From positions 1 through 53,086 of the forward strand of contig UQWH01000007.1 of assembly GCA_900544705.1 (NCBI GenBank): 53,086 bases of DNA. The letters are read 5' to 3'. Below the pieces are notes generated by a model that did not search any database, was not told the origin of the DNA, and saw only the letters and a list, made by a program, of their open reading frames with translations. The position numbers were made by a program, and so were the translations under genes. Shown one piece after another: positions 44,859 to 53,038 of the stretch. This DNA comes from an uncultured Eubacteriales bacterium (GTDB taxonomy: Bacteria > Bacillota > Clostridia > Oscillospirales > Oscillospiraceae). Position 1 is the stretch's first letter; each line of letters begins with the position of its first letter.

Positions 44859-46643
44859 ATGACAAGTAGCAAATCCACCAAGCGGGCATTGGTTACCAGC
44901 GCACTGGCTATCCTTATGTGCGTGGCAATGCTCATCGGCACCACCTTTGCGTGGTTCACCGACACCGCATCCACCGGGGTCAATAAGATTCAGGCGGGGA
45001 ATTTGAACATCGAACTGCAAATGAAAGATAACGACGGCAAATGGGTCAATGCCGAGGGCAAGACCCTTCCGTTCCTCGTAAATGGCAAGATTCCCGCCGA
45101 GGGGACTCAAATCCTGTGGGAGCCAGGTTGTACATATACGCTGCCGGAGCTGAGAATTGTCAACAATGGCAATTTGGCGCTGAAGTATAAGGTTGTCGTT
45201 TCCGGAATTCAGGGCAGCGCTAAGCTGAATGAAGCTATCGACTGGACAATGAAGCTGGACGATGCCGATTTTATTATGGGCAGCGAGCATAGTTTGGCTG
45301 CTAAGAATAATGACACCGCTGACTTTGATAGCTTCACTATTTCCGGTACGATGGATAAGAACGCTGGAAACGAGTATCAGAATGAATCCATTGATGGTAT
45401 CAGCATCAATGTCTATGCTACGCAGGACACCGTGGAGAACGACAGCTTCGGCAATACTTATGATAAGGACGCAGACGGTACGCCTCAGTTTGACACATGG
45501 TACGACAATGTTGCAACGACTGTAACGGTCGCTGCGACTGGCGATACTGTGGTAAAGGACAGAGAGACTGCGCCTACTATTCAGGCGACGGTCCCTGCAG
45601 GTAGTACGACTGCAAATAAGCTTACCCTGATTAAGAGCAAGGGTGAAACTCCGGCTAACATTACCGTTGTGACTGGCACCAAGGCACTGACTGCCGAGGT
45701 TAAGCTGATCGATCAGGACGGCAACAAGGTTAACGCGAAGAGCGGCAAGTTCTTTACCGTGTCTATGGAGCTTGGAAAGAACCTGAATGTTGTTAACTTC
45801 TATCATAATGAAATGGCGCTTACGAAGGTTGCTGCTGTCAACAGCCTGACCGCAAATGACCAGTATTTCTATGATGCTGCTACCGGCTATGTGACCTTTA
45901 CTACCGATGATTTCTCTCCCTTTACCGCGATCATTTCCGATAGCGCCTTTAACGGCGGCAACGGAACAAAGGCGAATCCTTACTTGATTGCAACTGCCGA
46001 ACAGGCTATGCAAATCGAAAAGCTCAATAAAAAGAGTGTATACTTGAAGTTGGTAAATGATATTACCGTTCCCGACGAGATTTATATGTCAGGCAAAAAG
46101 TTTGTCTTTGATTTGAACGGTCATACCATTAAACTGGAATACGCAGAGGGTGTTAAGCCCAATAACGGCAGCGTATTGTACATCGGCGGTAAAGGCGGAA
46201 ACCTTACTATAAACGACAGCAGCGCTGCGCAAACCGGTGCGGTTATCGGCTCGGATCAGACTTATCCCAACAAGGTGACCAGCGCAGTTCGTGCAGGCAA
46301 CTACGGCAGGCTCACCATCAACGGCGGCCATTTCTATGGCACAAGTGAGGGGACTTCCTGTATCTTTGTGTATACAAGTATGTCCTCTGGCTCAAAGGCT
46401 ACCGTAACAATTAATGGCGGCAAGTTTGAAACGGCAACTCCGTCTAACGGTACTTATTTTGTTTTGAATCATCAGGATAACGCGAGTGCAGGCTGCACGA
46501 TTACAGTCAATGGCGGCTCTTTCAAAAACTACAATCCCGGTGTTACGACTGTTGATCCCGTTAACGCTAAAACGGGTAAAATCGTTCTCGGCGCAGGCTG
46601 CACGACCACGCAGGACGGCGAGTGGTATGTCGTTTCCAAGTAA
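44859..46643 (+). CDS. SipW-dependent surface protein, tandem copy 1
   Basis: 594 residues, the longest of the set. The conserved N-terminus (MTSSKSTKRALVTSALAI..., hydrophobic core about 10-31, then GTTFAWFTDTASTG and IQAGNLNIEL) matches SipW substrates, with the AGxL start of the TasA/camelysin fold. That domain spans about 45-195, an Ig-like stretch follows (about 210-360), and the C-terminal third has beta-helix repeats (LTINGGHFYG, VTINGGKFET, ITVNGGSFKN). AAGGAGG precedes ATG 44859. Probably a fibre subunit or tip adhesin. Its first 285 bases are nearly identical to copy 4. Confidence 0.8.
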   Translation: MTSSKSTKRALVTSALAILMCVAMLIGTTFAWFTDTASTGVNKIQAGNLNIELQMKDNDGKWVNAEGKTLPFLVNGKIPAEGTQILWEPGCTYTLPELRIVNNGNLALKYKVVVSGIQGSAKLNEAIDWTMKLDDADFIMGSEHSLAAKNNDTADFDSFTISGTMDKNAGNEYQNESIDGISINVYATQDTVENDSFGNTYDKDADGTPQFDTWYDNVATTVTVAATGDTVVKDRETAPTIQATVPAGSTTANKLTLIKSKGETPANITVVTGTKALTAEVKLIDQDGNKVNAKSGKFFTVSMELGKNLNVVNFYHNEMALTKVAAVNSLTANDQYFYDAATGYVTFTTDDFSPFTAIISDSAFNGGNGTKANPYLIATAEQAMQIEKLNKKSVYLKLVNDITVPDEIYMSGKKFVFDLNGHTIKLEYAEGVKPNNGSVLYIGGKGGNLTINDSSAAQTGAVIGSDQTYPNKVTSAVRAGNYGRLTINGGHFYGTSEGTSCIFVYTSMSSGSKATVTINGGKFETATPSNGTYFVLNHQDNASAGCTITVNGGSFKNYNPGVTTVDPVNAKTGKIVLGAGCTTTQDGEWYVVSK

Positions 46644-46660
46644 TAGATTGATTTAATTCC

Positions 46661-46771
46661 CAAGTCCTCTCCGCCCTCGGGCGGAGGGGCAATCAAAGGG
46701 CATAAGGCTTACTTGTGCCTTTTGATTGCCCCGGTGTGATCACTGGAAAACAGTGTTTACATATTGTCATT
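46661..46771 (+). ncRNA. Structured intergenic RNA cassette 1
   Basis: Hairpin A: CTCCGCC/GGCGGAG with CTCG loop (46669-46686). Hairpin B: a 17-bp stem with one wobble (46686-46702 with 46716-46732). Hairpin C: CACTG/CAGTG (46741-46755). Then the TGTTTACATATTGTCATT motif. A and B share bases at 46686, so they partly exclude each other. No T-run follows either, arguing against simple terminators. Confidence 0.6.
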
Positions 46772-46800
46772 AAAATTACATAATAGGGAGGAAAAACACG

Positions 46801-48234
46801 ATGGAAAACAGCAAATCCACCAAGCGGGCATTGATTACCAGCGCATTGGCTATCCTTATGTGCGTGGCAATGCTCATCGGCACCACCTTTGCGTGGTTCA
46901 CCGACACCGCATCCACCGGGGTCAATAAGATTCAGGCGGGCAATCTGGATGTGGAATTGGAGTACAAGAACAGCGACACGACAGGCTTCACAAAGGCCGA
47001 CAAGAACACCAAGGTGTTCAAAGAGGGCGCTTTGTGGGAGCCGGGCCATGTGGAGTATGTAGTGCTGAAGGTCAGCAACGCAGGTTCCTTGGCTCTGAAG
47101 TACAAGCTGGGCATCAACATTGCCAACGAAGTGGGCAGCACCAATGTCTACAACAAAGAATTTAAGCTGTCCGACTACATCCGCTTCGCAGTGCTGGATG
47201 GCGACAAGACCGAAGGCAGCGTTGACCGTGATGCTCTGGTGGCCGCCGCAACGGACAGCAAGCTCATCAAGGAAGGCTACACCGCAGAGAACCACCTGAT
47301 GGCTACTGGCACGGACAACAGCCAGAAGGTCGTGACCCTGGTTGTCTGGATGCCTACCACCGTGGGCAACGAAGCCAATCACAAGAAGGACGCAACTGCT
47401 CCGTCCATCGACTTGGGCATCAGCGTTGTTGCTACTCAGGATACTGTTGAGAGCGACAGCTTCGACGAACAGTATGATAAGGATGCTACTTATCCCGTAA
47501 TCGTTTCTAATCAGCAGCAGGCAAACGATGCAATCACGAATGCTACCGATAAGAAGGCAAACATTTCTATTGCTTCGGATCAAACCATCACTCTTGACAA
47601 TGGCATTGCAAATGAGGGGGATAAGAGCCGCGACATCACTTTCAGCGGTAATGGCAGCCAGACTGTAGATGTTATTACAAAAGCTGTCACCGCAGAGGGC
47701 GGACAGTTGAACTATCAGCGTGGCTCTTCTTTCACATTCGAAAACCTCACCATTCAGGCTGGCGAAGGCAACTTTGATGGTATTGTCTGCAACGAACTGA
47801 CCTTTAAGGCCTGCACCATCAAGGGCAAGCTGACCCTGTTCGGCAAGGCCACCTTCATCAACTGCGTCTTTGACAACACCATGGCCAACCAGTATTCCAT
47901 CTGGACCTGGGGCGGCACGGATGTGACCTTCGAGAACTGCACCTTCAACACCAACGGTAAGGCAATCCTGCTCTACGGCGGAGCGGATGGTAAAAATCCC
48001 ACCAACCTTGTCGTAAACAACTGCGCCTTCAATGACCGCAATAGCGGCGCTGCCGGTAAAGCGGCTATTGAAATCGGTAATGATTACAACGCCACCTATA
48101 CCTTGACCGTTAACAACGCTACTGTTAACGGATTTGCTGACGGCAAAAACACCGGTTCCAAGCTGTGGGCAAACAAAAACAGCATGGATGCAGAACATCT
48201 CACCGTTACTATTGACGGAAACAAGGTTCAGTAA
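46801..48234 (+). CDS. SipW-dependent surface protein, tandem copy 2
   Basis: 477 residues. The first 48 are nearly the same as the other copies (MENSKSTKRALITSALAI..., AWFTDTASTGVNKIQAGNL). The camelysin-like domain (about 48-230, EGALWEPGHVEYVVLKVSNAG) is a different sequence from copy 1. The C-terminal half is a probable right-handed beta-helix with repeating short strands (FENLTIQAGEG, FKACTIKGKL, FINCVFDN, FENCTFNTNG). No anchor signal. GGGAGG precedes ATG 46801. Likely a secreted fibre subunit or adhesin processed by the adjacent SipW. Confidence 0.78.
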   Translation: MENSKSTKRALITSALAILMCVAMLIGTTFAWFTDTASTGVNKIQAGNLDVELEYKNSDTTGFTKADKNTKVFKEGALWEPGHVEYVVLKVSNAGSLALKYKLGINIANEVGSTNVYNKEFKLSDYIRFAVLDGDKTEGSVDRDALVAAATDSKLIKEGYTAENHLMATGTDNSQKVVTLVVWMPTTVGNEANHKKDATAPSIDLGISVVATQDTVESDSFDEQYDKDATYPVIVSNQQQANDAITNATDKKANISIASDQTITLDNGIANEGDKSRDITFSGNGSQTVDVITKAVTAEGGQLNYQRGSSFTFENLTIQAGEGNFDGIVCNELTFKACTIKGKLTLFGKATFINCVFDNTMANQYSIWTWGGTDVTFENCTFNTNGKAILLYGGADGKNPTNLVVNNCAFNDRNSGAAGKAAIEIGNDYNATYTLTVNNATVNGFADGKNTGSKLWANKNSMDAEHLTVTIDGNKVQ

Positions 48235-48243
48235 CCTTTTTCA

Positions 48244-48353
48244 AGTCCTCTCCGCCCTCGGGCGGAGGGGCAATCAAAGGGCATAAGGTTTGCTTGTGTC
48301 TTTTGATTGCTTTGGTGTAATCACAGAAAATCCGTGTTTTACATATTGTCATT
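48244..48353 (+). ncRNA. Structured intergenic RNA cassette 2
   Basis: Same layout as cassette 1: hairpin A (48250-48267), hairpin B (48270-48283 with 48297-48310, several wobbles), a short CAC/GTG hairpin C, and the TGTTTTACATATTGTCATT motif with one extra T. Confidence 0.6.
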
Positions 48354-48381
48354 GAAAATATTAAATAAGGAGGAAAACACA

Positions 48382-49548
48382 ATGACAAGCAGCAAATCTA
48401 CCAAGCGGGCATTGGTTACCAGCGCACTGGCTATCCTTATGTGCGTGGCAATGCTCATCGGTACCACCTTTGCGTGGTTCACCGACACTGCATCCACCGG
48501 GGTCAATAAGATCCAGGCGGGGAATCTGGATGTCAAGCTCATGTACAGCACCGATATGCAGACATGGAAGGAAGCCACCGATCAGACCAAGCTCTTTGAC
48601 GACAATGCCCTGTGGGAGCCGGGTTACACACAGGTGGTCTATCTGAAGATTGTAAACGCCGGCAAGCTGGCTCTGAAGTATGAGGCCGGCTTCTCCAAAA
48701 ACTACACCTCCAACAGAGGGAAAAATGTTAACGGCGATTGGTACCGTGTGGACAATTATCTGAAGATCGGCACTGCCGAGACCGCGACCAAGTTTGCAAA
48801 CCGCGAGGATGTTTGGTCTGCCATTGCCGCCACCGAAAAGACTTTGGCGAAGGATGTTATGCTCACCGACGGATGGATTACTCTGAAAGCAGGAGAAGAG
48901 TCCGAACCCTTTGCCGTAGCAATCTACATGCCCACCTCAGTCGGCAACGAAGCCAATGCTTCAAGGCTCAGACCTTCCTCTGTCTCCGGCCTCGGCATTG
49001 AGGTGCGCGCTACTCAGGCGACTGTGGAAAGCGACAGCTTTGATAACAATTACGATGCAAATGCGGCTACTGTGCTCAATCGCGTGGAATATACTGACGG
49101 CGAACATACAGTGACCGGCAACATTCAGGCAAACGGCACAGCCGGTGCAATTCACGGAACGGGTACTGCAAAGATTACCGTAGATGCTACAACGGTTTAC
49201 GGCACTTATGTCAGCAACTACGCGATGGCCGTCTGCGCCTCCAGTAGATCCGAGATTATCATCAAGGGCGGCGAATTTGCAAATCAGGCTCCTGTGGGTT
49301 CCGCGCTGTCCCTGATTTATGCAGAGGATAATGCGAAGATCACCATCGAAGGCGGCACCTTCAAGTGCGTCAGCCCGGCTTGGACGCTGAACTGCAATGA
49401 CAGCGACCCTGCCACTATCACCGTCAAGGGCGGCTCGTTCTACAAGTTTGACCCATCCAATGTCACTGTCGGCGAAGGTGAAATCTTCATTGCTGACGGC
49501 TACAAGGTCGTTCAGAACGGCGACTGGTACAATGTTGTTCCCGAATAA
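48382..49548 (+). CDS. SipW-dependent surface protein, tandem copy 3
   Basis: 388 residues from ATG 48382 (AAGGAGG upstream); the frame continues 25 codons into the leader but the family N-terminus MTSSKSTKRA fixes the start. Conserved SipW-type signal (1-48), camelysin-like domain (about 48-235, with DNALWEPGYTQVVYLKIVNAG), and a shorter beta-helix-like end with IIKGGEFAN, ITIEGGTFKC and ITVKGGSFYK repeats. Ends with an aromatic-rich KVVQNGDWYNVVPE, like the GEWYVVSK end of copy 1. Confidence 0.78.
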   Translation: MTSSKSTKRALVTSALAILMCVAMLIGTTFAWFTDTASTGVNKIQAGNLDVKLMYSTDMQTWKEATDQTKLFDDNALWEPGYTQVVYLKIVNAGKLALKYEAGFSKNYTSNRGKNVNGDWYRVDNYLKIGTAETATKFANREDVWSAIAATEKTLAKDVMLTDGWITLKAGEESEPFAVAIYMPTSVGNEANASRLRPSSVSGLGIEVRATQATVESDSFDNNYDANAATVLNRVEYTDGEHTVTGNIQANGTAGAIHGTGTAKITVDATTVYGTYVSNYAMAVCASSRSEIIIKGGEFANQAPVGSALSLIYAEDNAKITIEGGTFKCVSPAWTLNCNDSDPATITVKGGSFYKFDPSNVTVGEGEIFIADGYKVVQNGDWYNVVPE

Positions 49549-49560
49549 ATCCTGTTTTTC

Positions 49561-49671
49561 AAGTCCCCTCCGCCTGAGGGCGGAGGGGCAATCAAAGGGC
49601 ATAAGGTTTGCTTGTGCCTTTTGATTGCTTTGATGTAATCACCGTAAAACCGGTGTTTACATATTGTCATT
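49561..49671 (+). ncRNA. Structured intergenic RNA cassette 3
   Basis: Hairpin A is a perfect 10-bp CCCCTCCGCC/GGCGGAGGGG (49565-49574 with 49579-49588); where other copies have a T-G wobble this one has C-G. Hairpin B follows, then hairpin C CACCG/CGGTG (49640-49655), whose stem bases differ from copy 1 (CACTG/CAGTG) while pairing is kept, then the TGTTTACATATTGTCATT motif. Confidence 0.62.
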
Positions 49672-49702
49672 GAAAAATTTAGAATAAGGAGGTAAAACAA
49701 CA

Positions 49703-51163
49703 ATGACAAGTAGTAAATCTACCAAGCGGGCATTGATTTCCAGCGCACTGGCTATCCTTATGTGCGTGGCAATGCTCATCGGCACCACCTTCGCGTGGTT
49801 CACCGACACCGCATCCACCGGGGTCAATAAGATCCAGGCGGGGAATTTGAACATCGAACTGCAAATGAAGGACAACGACGGCAACTGGGTCAATGCCGAG
49901 GGCAAGACTCTTCCGTTCCTTGTAAATGGCAAGATTCCCGCCGAGGGGACTCAAATCCTGTGGGAGCCGGGTTGCACATACTATGTGCCCGAAGTCCGTG
50001 TGCTCAATAAGGGCAATCTGGCAGTAAAGTTTGAGTATGTTCCCGAAGCACTGGGCATTACAGGTAAGCTTGCTGAGGTTCTTGAGCCTGTGTTTAAGAC
50101 ACCGGTTGATACGAACGGCGAGGATATCAATATTGAACCCGAGGTTCTCAAGCCCGGCGAAGCTTCTCCTGCCTGGTCTTTCGGCTATCATATGTTAGAA
50201 ACCGCCGGCAACGAATATCAGAATGCAACTGCGACCGGTATGTGCCTGACCGTTGTCGCTACACAAGCTACATATGAGAAAGACAGCATTGACGATCAGT
50301 ACGACAAAGATGCTGAATATCCTATTTTAGTTACAACGGGAGACGAACTGCAGGCTATTGTGAGCAATGCAACAGCTCCTGTCAATATCGTGCTGACGAA
50401 CAGCATTACGACCAACAACTTCGTCATCCCTGCGGATAAGGATGTAACCCTGGATTTGAATGGTCGCACTGTAACGAATGCTGGATCGCACACCATTCTG
50501 AATAAAGGCCATCTTACTCTGACAGATTCAAGCGCAGATAAAAGCGGTCAAATCGTCTCCCTCAAGGGTAACACTGCAGCACTTCGCAACGGAGATAATG
50601 CAGTCTGTGTAGTCGAGGGCGGAACAATTTCTCGTGACGGGGCCAATGGAAATACATGGCATGTAGTTGAAAACTTTGGCAAGATGACCTTCAATGGTGG
50701 TAAGGTCGTCCTAAAGAACGGAAATGGCTTTGCTATCACCAATGGCTGGAATTATTTTGATCCTGGTGCTTCTACTACGCATGCAGTGATGGAAATCAAC
50801 GCTTTGGAACTTGATACCGATTCCAGTGGAATTAAGAATTGCAGATATGGCGATCTAACCGTAAATGATGTGACCGTGACCTCCACCGGATATTGGGCCC
50901 TTTCCAACGACTATCTTGGAACAGCCGTAATCAACGGTGGAACCTTAACTTCAAATTCTTTCAAAGCAGTTTCCAACGGTGCTGCAATGACGGTGAATGG
51001 CGGAACCTTTGACGGAACAGAAGGGCTTTTCGTTCAGAGCTATGCCACATCCACAGTTCTCAACGGCGGAACCTTTACAAACATGAACGTTGACGCACTC
51101 TCTAGCTATGTCGGTACGGGACACACCGCACAGCAAAGCGGCACATCCGTGATTATTAAGTAA
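49703..51163 (+). CDS. SipW-dependent surface protein, tandem copy 4
   Basis: 486 residues. It shares the signal region with all copies and, with copy 1, an extra stretch to about residue 95 (NIELQMKDNDGNWVNAEG, then the KIPAEGTQILWEPG segment), before diverging completely. Camelysin-like domain about 45-200; the rest is a beta-helix of short repeats (VTLDLNGRTVTNAG, MTFNGGKVVL, AVINGGTLTS, MTVNGGTFDG, TVLNGGTFTN). No wall anchor. AAGGAGG precedes ATG 49703. Confidence 0.8.
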   Translation: MTSSKSTKRALISSALAILMCVAMLIGTTFAWFTDTASTGVNKIQAGNLNIELQMKDNDGNWVNAEGKTLPFLVNGKIPAEGTQILWEPGCTYYVPEVRVLNKGNLAVKFEYVPEALGITGKLAEVLEPVFKTPVDTNGEDINIEPEVLKPGEASPAWSFGYHMLETAGNEYQNATATGMCLTVVATQATYEKDSIDDQYDKDAEYPILVTTGDELQAIVSNATAPVNIVLTNSITTNNFVIPADKDVTLDLNGRTVTNAGSHTILNKGHLTLTDSSADKSGQIVSLKGNTAALRNGDNAVCVVEGGTISRDGANGNTWHVVENFGKMTFNGGKVVLKNGNGFAITNGWNYFDPGASTTHAVMEINALELDTDSSGIKNCRYGDLTVNDVTVTSTGYWALSNDYLGTAVINGGTLTSNSFKAVSNGAAMTVNGGTFDGTEGLFVQSYATSTVLNGGTFTNMNVDALSSYVGTGHTAQQSGTSVIIK

Positions 51164-51175
51164 AACCCTATTTCC

Positions 51176-51244
51176 ACCCCCTCCGCCCTCGGGCGGAGGG
51201 GCAATCAAAGGGCATAAGTTAAGCCTTATGCCTTTTGATTGCCC
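51176..51244 (+). ncRNA. Structured intergenic RNA cassette 4 (hairpins A and B only)
   Basis: Hairpin A (CCCCTCCGCC/GGCGGAGGGG around CTCG, 51178-51101+100) and a very long hairpin B: 20-bp stem 51199-51218 with 51225-51244, one wobble. The TGTTTACATATTGTCATT motif and hairpin C are missing; an unrelated gene type follows. Confidence 0.55.
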
Positions 51245-51276
51245 ACACAAACACAATCGAAAGGAGATACATCATT

Positions 51277-52278
51277 ATGGACAACGATAGCGGCGCTTTG
51301 ATACTCTTGATCGTTCTGATCATATCTGCCTTTCTGCTGATTGTTCTAAAACTCGCACAGTTTGTCAATCATTTCAGCCGTGAGAAGCAATATCTTTTAA
51401 CCGAGATAAACCGTGCGGCAGACTACAACGAATATCGCTATTGGCGCAGAGAACTCCGCTGCCTTTACCTCTGCCTTATTCCGTTTGTGACCGAGCGCAA
51501 TGTAATGCGGGTGTACCCCGTATTCTTCCACCGGGCAAAGCACGCTATAAAGGAAAAGCGCTCTGACGGTCTTATGCACATCCTCGCCCCCTCAATGCTT
51601 GCCTTCTGCATCTGTGCTATCTGCCTTTGCGGTGTAAGCTGGGCTTGGTTTACCGCCTCTACTTCAACAGGCACAACGGCGATCCAAAGCTCGTCCTATA
51701 AGCTGTCCTATCAAATCGGTAGTGACACAGCCGAACTTGCCGAAACCGGAACAGCGTATACGCTGACAAGCGATACAACCGTGATAACACTGAAAGCCAC
51801 CGGAACGGCAGGCGCAAAAGGCTATTGCAGCATAAAAATCGGTGATGAAACCTACTGTACCGAGCAGATATTTGTGAATGACACCTCTGAATTCACCTTT
51901 ACCGTAAGCGCTGCCGCAGACACAACTATCACCCTCACCCCTAAATGGGGAACATACTCCCACGATGCCACGCTTCATAACGGCGATGTTATCACCGCCA
52001 CCGGCTCACAGCAAAACAACACCCAAGAGCCGAACAACGGCTTGACCGCCGAGCCGTCAACCGAGCCTACTGCTCCGACCACACCTACAACTCCTACAAC
52101 GCCGAGCAGCACCCCAACGGAAAGCGCAACCACCACACCCGAACCCTCGGCAAACGCACCAACCGAACCCGAAACCACCGACACAGAACCAACTCCTGCG
52201 CCGGAAACCGCAACCCCGGAGAACACAACGGCAGCTCAGACCGAGCCGCCCACAACCGAGGAAAGTGAAAACAACTGA
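51277..52278 (+). CDS. Membrane protein with internal SipW-like segment and Pro/Thr-rich tail
   Basis: 333 residues from ATG 51277 (AAAGGAG upstream). A first membrane segment (about 7-25) leads to a basic, Tyr/Arg-rich cytoplasmic region (30-100). A second segment (about 103-121) ends in SWAWFTASTSTGTTAIQ, clearly related to the GTTFAWFTDTASTGVNKIQ processing region of the tandem proteins. A small beta domain follows (about 140-245) and then 85 residues rich in Pro, Thr and Glu. If SipW cuts here, the outer half would be released from a membrane-bound half. It ends the cluster; a role as fibre base or sensor is inference. Confidence 0.75.
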   Translation: MDNDSGALILLIVLIISAFLLIVLKLAQFVNHFSREKQYLLTEINRAADYNEYRYWRRELRCLYLCLIPFVTERNVMRVYPVFFHRAKHAIKEKRSDGLMHILAPSMLAFCICAICLCGVSWAWFTASTSTGTTAIQSSSYKLSYQIGSDTAELAETGTAYTLTSDTTVITLKATGTAGAKGYCSIKIGDETYCTEQIFVNDTSEFTFTVSAAADTTITLTPKWGTYSHDATLHNGDVITATGSQQNNTQEPNNGLTAEPSTEPTAPTTPTTPTTPSSTPTESATTTPEPSANAPTEPETTDTEPTPAPETATPENTTAAQTEPPTTEESENN

Positions 52279-52288
52279 ATAAAACCAC

Positions 52289-52323
52289 AAGCCGCAACGG
52301 ATTATATCATTCCGCTGCGGCTT
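52289..52323 (+). terminator. Terminator of the SipW locus
   Basis: AAGCCGCA (52289-52296) pairs with TGCGGCTT (52316-52323), with an inner CGG/CCG. The T-run is poor (AAATCTT), so efficiency is uncertain. Confidence 0.6.
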
Positions 52324-52373
52324 AAATCTTATGTGAATATAATCTCAGTATTTATGATCTCGGTTGCCCGATT

Positions 52374-52409
52374 GATAAGGTACAATAAGGATAGATAAGG
52401 TACAATAAG
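52374..52409. repeat. Tandem direct repeat upstream of the transposase
   Basis: GATAAGGTACAATAAG occurs at 52374-52389 and 52394-52409, separated by GATA. It could be the outer end of the insertion sequence or repeated binding sites; no matching inverted copy is seen because the right end of the element is missing. Confidence 0.5.
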
Positions 52410-52504
52410 TTGCGCAAATTGAAAAGAGCAAAAAAGGAGACATAGCTTGCAGGCTCTGGTAGAATGAAGTTACCACACAAACATTCGAAAGGAGACAGCA
52501 AACT

Positions 52505-53032
52505 ATGTCCGAGAAAATTGTACAACTGAACGAGGAAATTATCAAGGGGCAGCTCAAAGAATTAGTTCGAGGAAGTGTAGAAGAGGCGCTAAACGAGTTG
52601 CTGGAAAAGGAGGCGGAGTCTCTGACGCAGGCGGCCCGCTATGAGCGCAGTGAGGCCCGTCAGGGCTACCGAAGCGGCCACTATGACCGGAATCTTACCA
52701 CGACCTCCGGTGACGTCACGCTCCATGTCCCCCGGCTCAAGGGCGTGTCTTTCGAGACCGCCATCATCGAGCGGTATCGCCGCCGGGAGAGCAGCGTGGA
52801 GGAAGACCTCATCGAGATGTATCTGGCGGGTGTCTCCGTGCGCCGGGTGGAGGACATCACGGAGGCGTTGTGGGGCAGCAAAGTCTCGCCTTCCACCATC
52901 AGTGAGCTGAACAAGAAAGCCTACGTCCACATCGAGGATTGGCGCAACCGTCCTTTGCAGGGCGGCAGATACCCGTATGTCTATGTGGACGGCATCCAGC
53001 ATGACCCGCAGGGCGTAGCGCCCCCTTGTTGA
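52505..53032 (+). pseudogene. Truncated IS256/Mutator-family transposase
   Basis: The first 165 or so residues are a normal IS256-type transposase N-terminus (QLKELVRGSVEEALNELLEK, EARQGYRSGHYDRNLTTTSG, LYLAGVSVRRVEDITEALWG-like MYLAGVSVRRVEDITEALWG, VSPSTISELNKK). The sequence reaches the first catalytic aspartate (YVYVDGI), then breaks off into unrelated QHDPQGVAPPC and a stop. The rest of the DDE domain is missing, so the protein is dead. AAAGGAG precedes ATG 52505. Composition is higher in GC than the island to its left. Confidence 0.88.
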
Positions 53033-53038
53033 GACCAT
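52997..53038 (-). pseudogene. 5' fragment of an Rrf2-family regulator gene
   Basis: On the minus strand AAGGAGG (53056-53050) precedes ATG 53038, and translation gives MVSTRGRYALRVMLDA, the unmistakable N-terminus of Rrf2/IscR-family regulators, before it runs into the antisense of the transposase. The gene keeps only about 15 codons. A GTG at 53041 is an alternative start. Confidence 0.75.

Noticed and set aside
44859..51163. CRISPR-like or shufflon array made by the repeated leader motifs
   Set aside because: The repeats are 1.4-1.9 kb apart, all in the same direction, and separate full genes; no short spacers and no inverted copies, so inversion between them is not expected.
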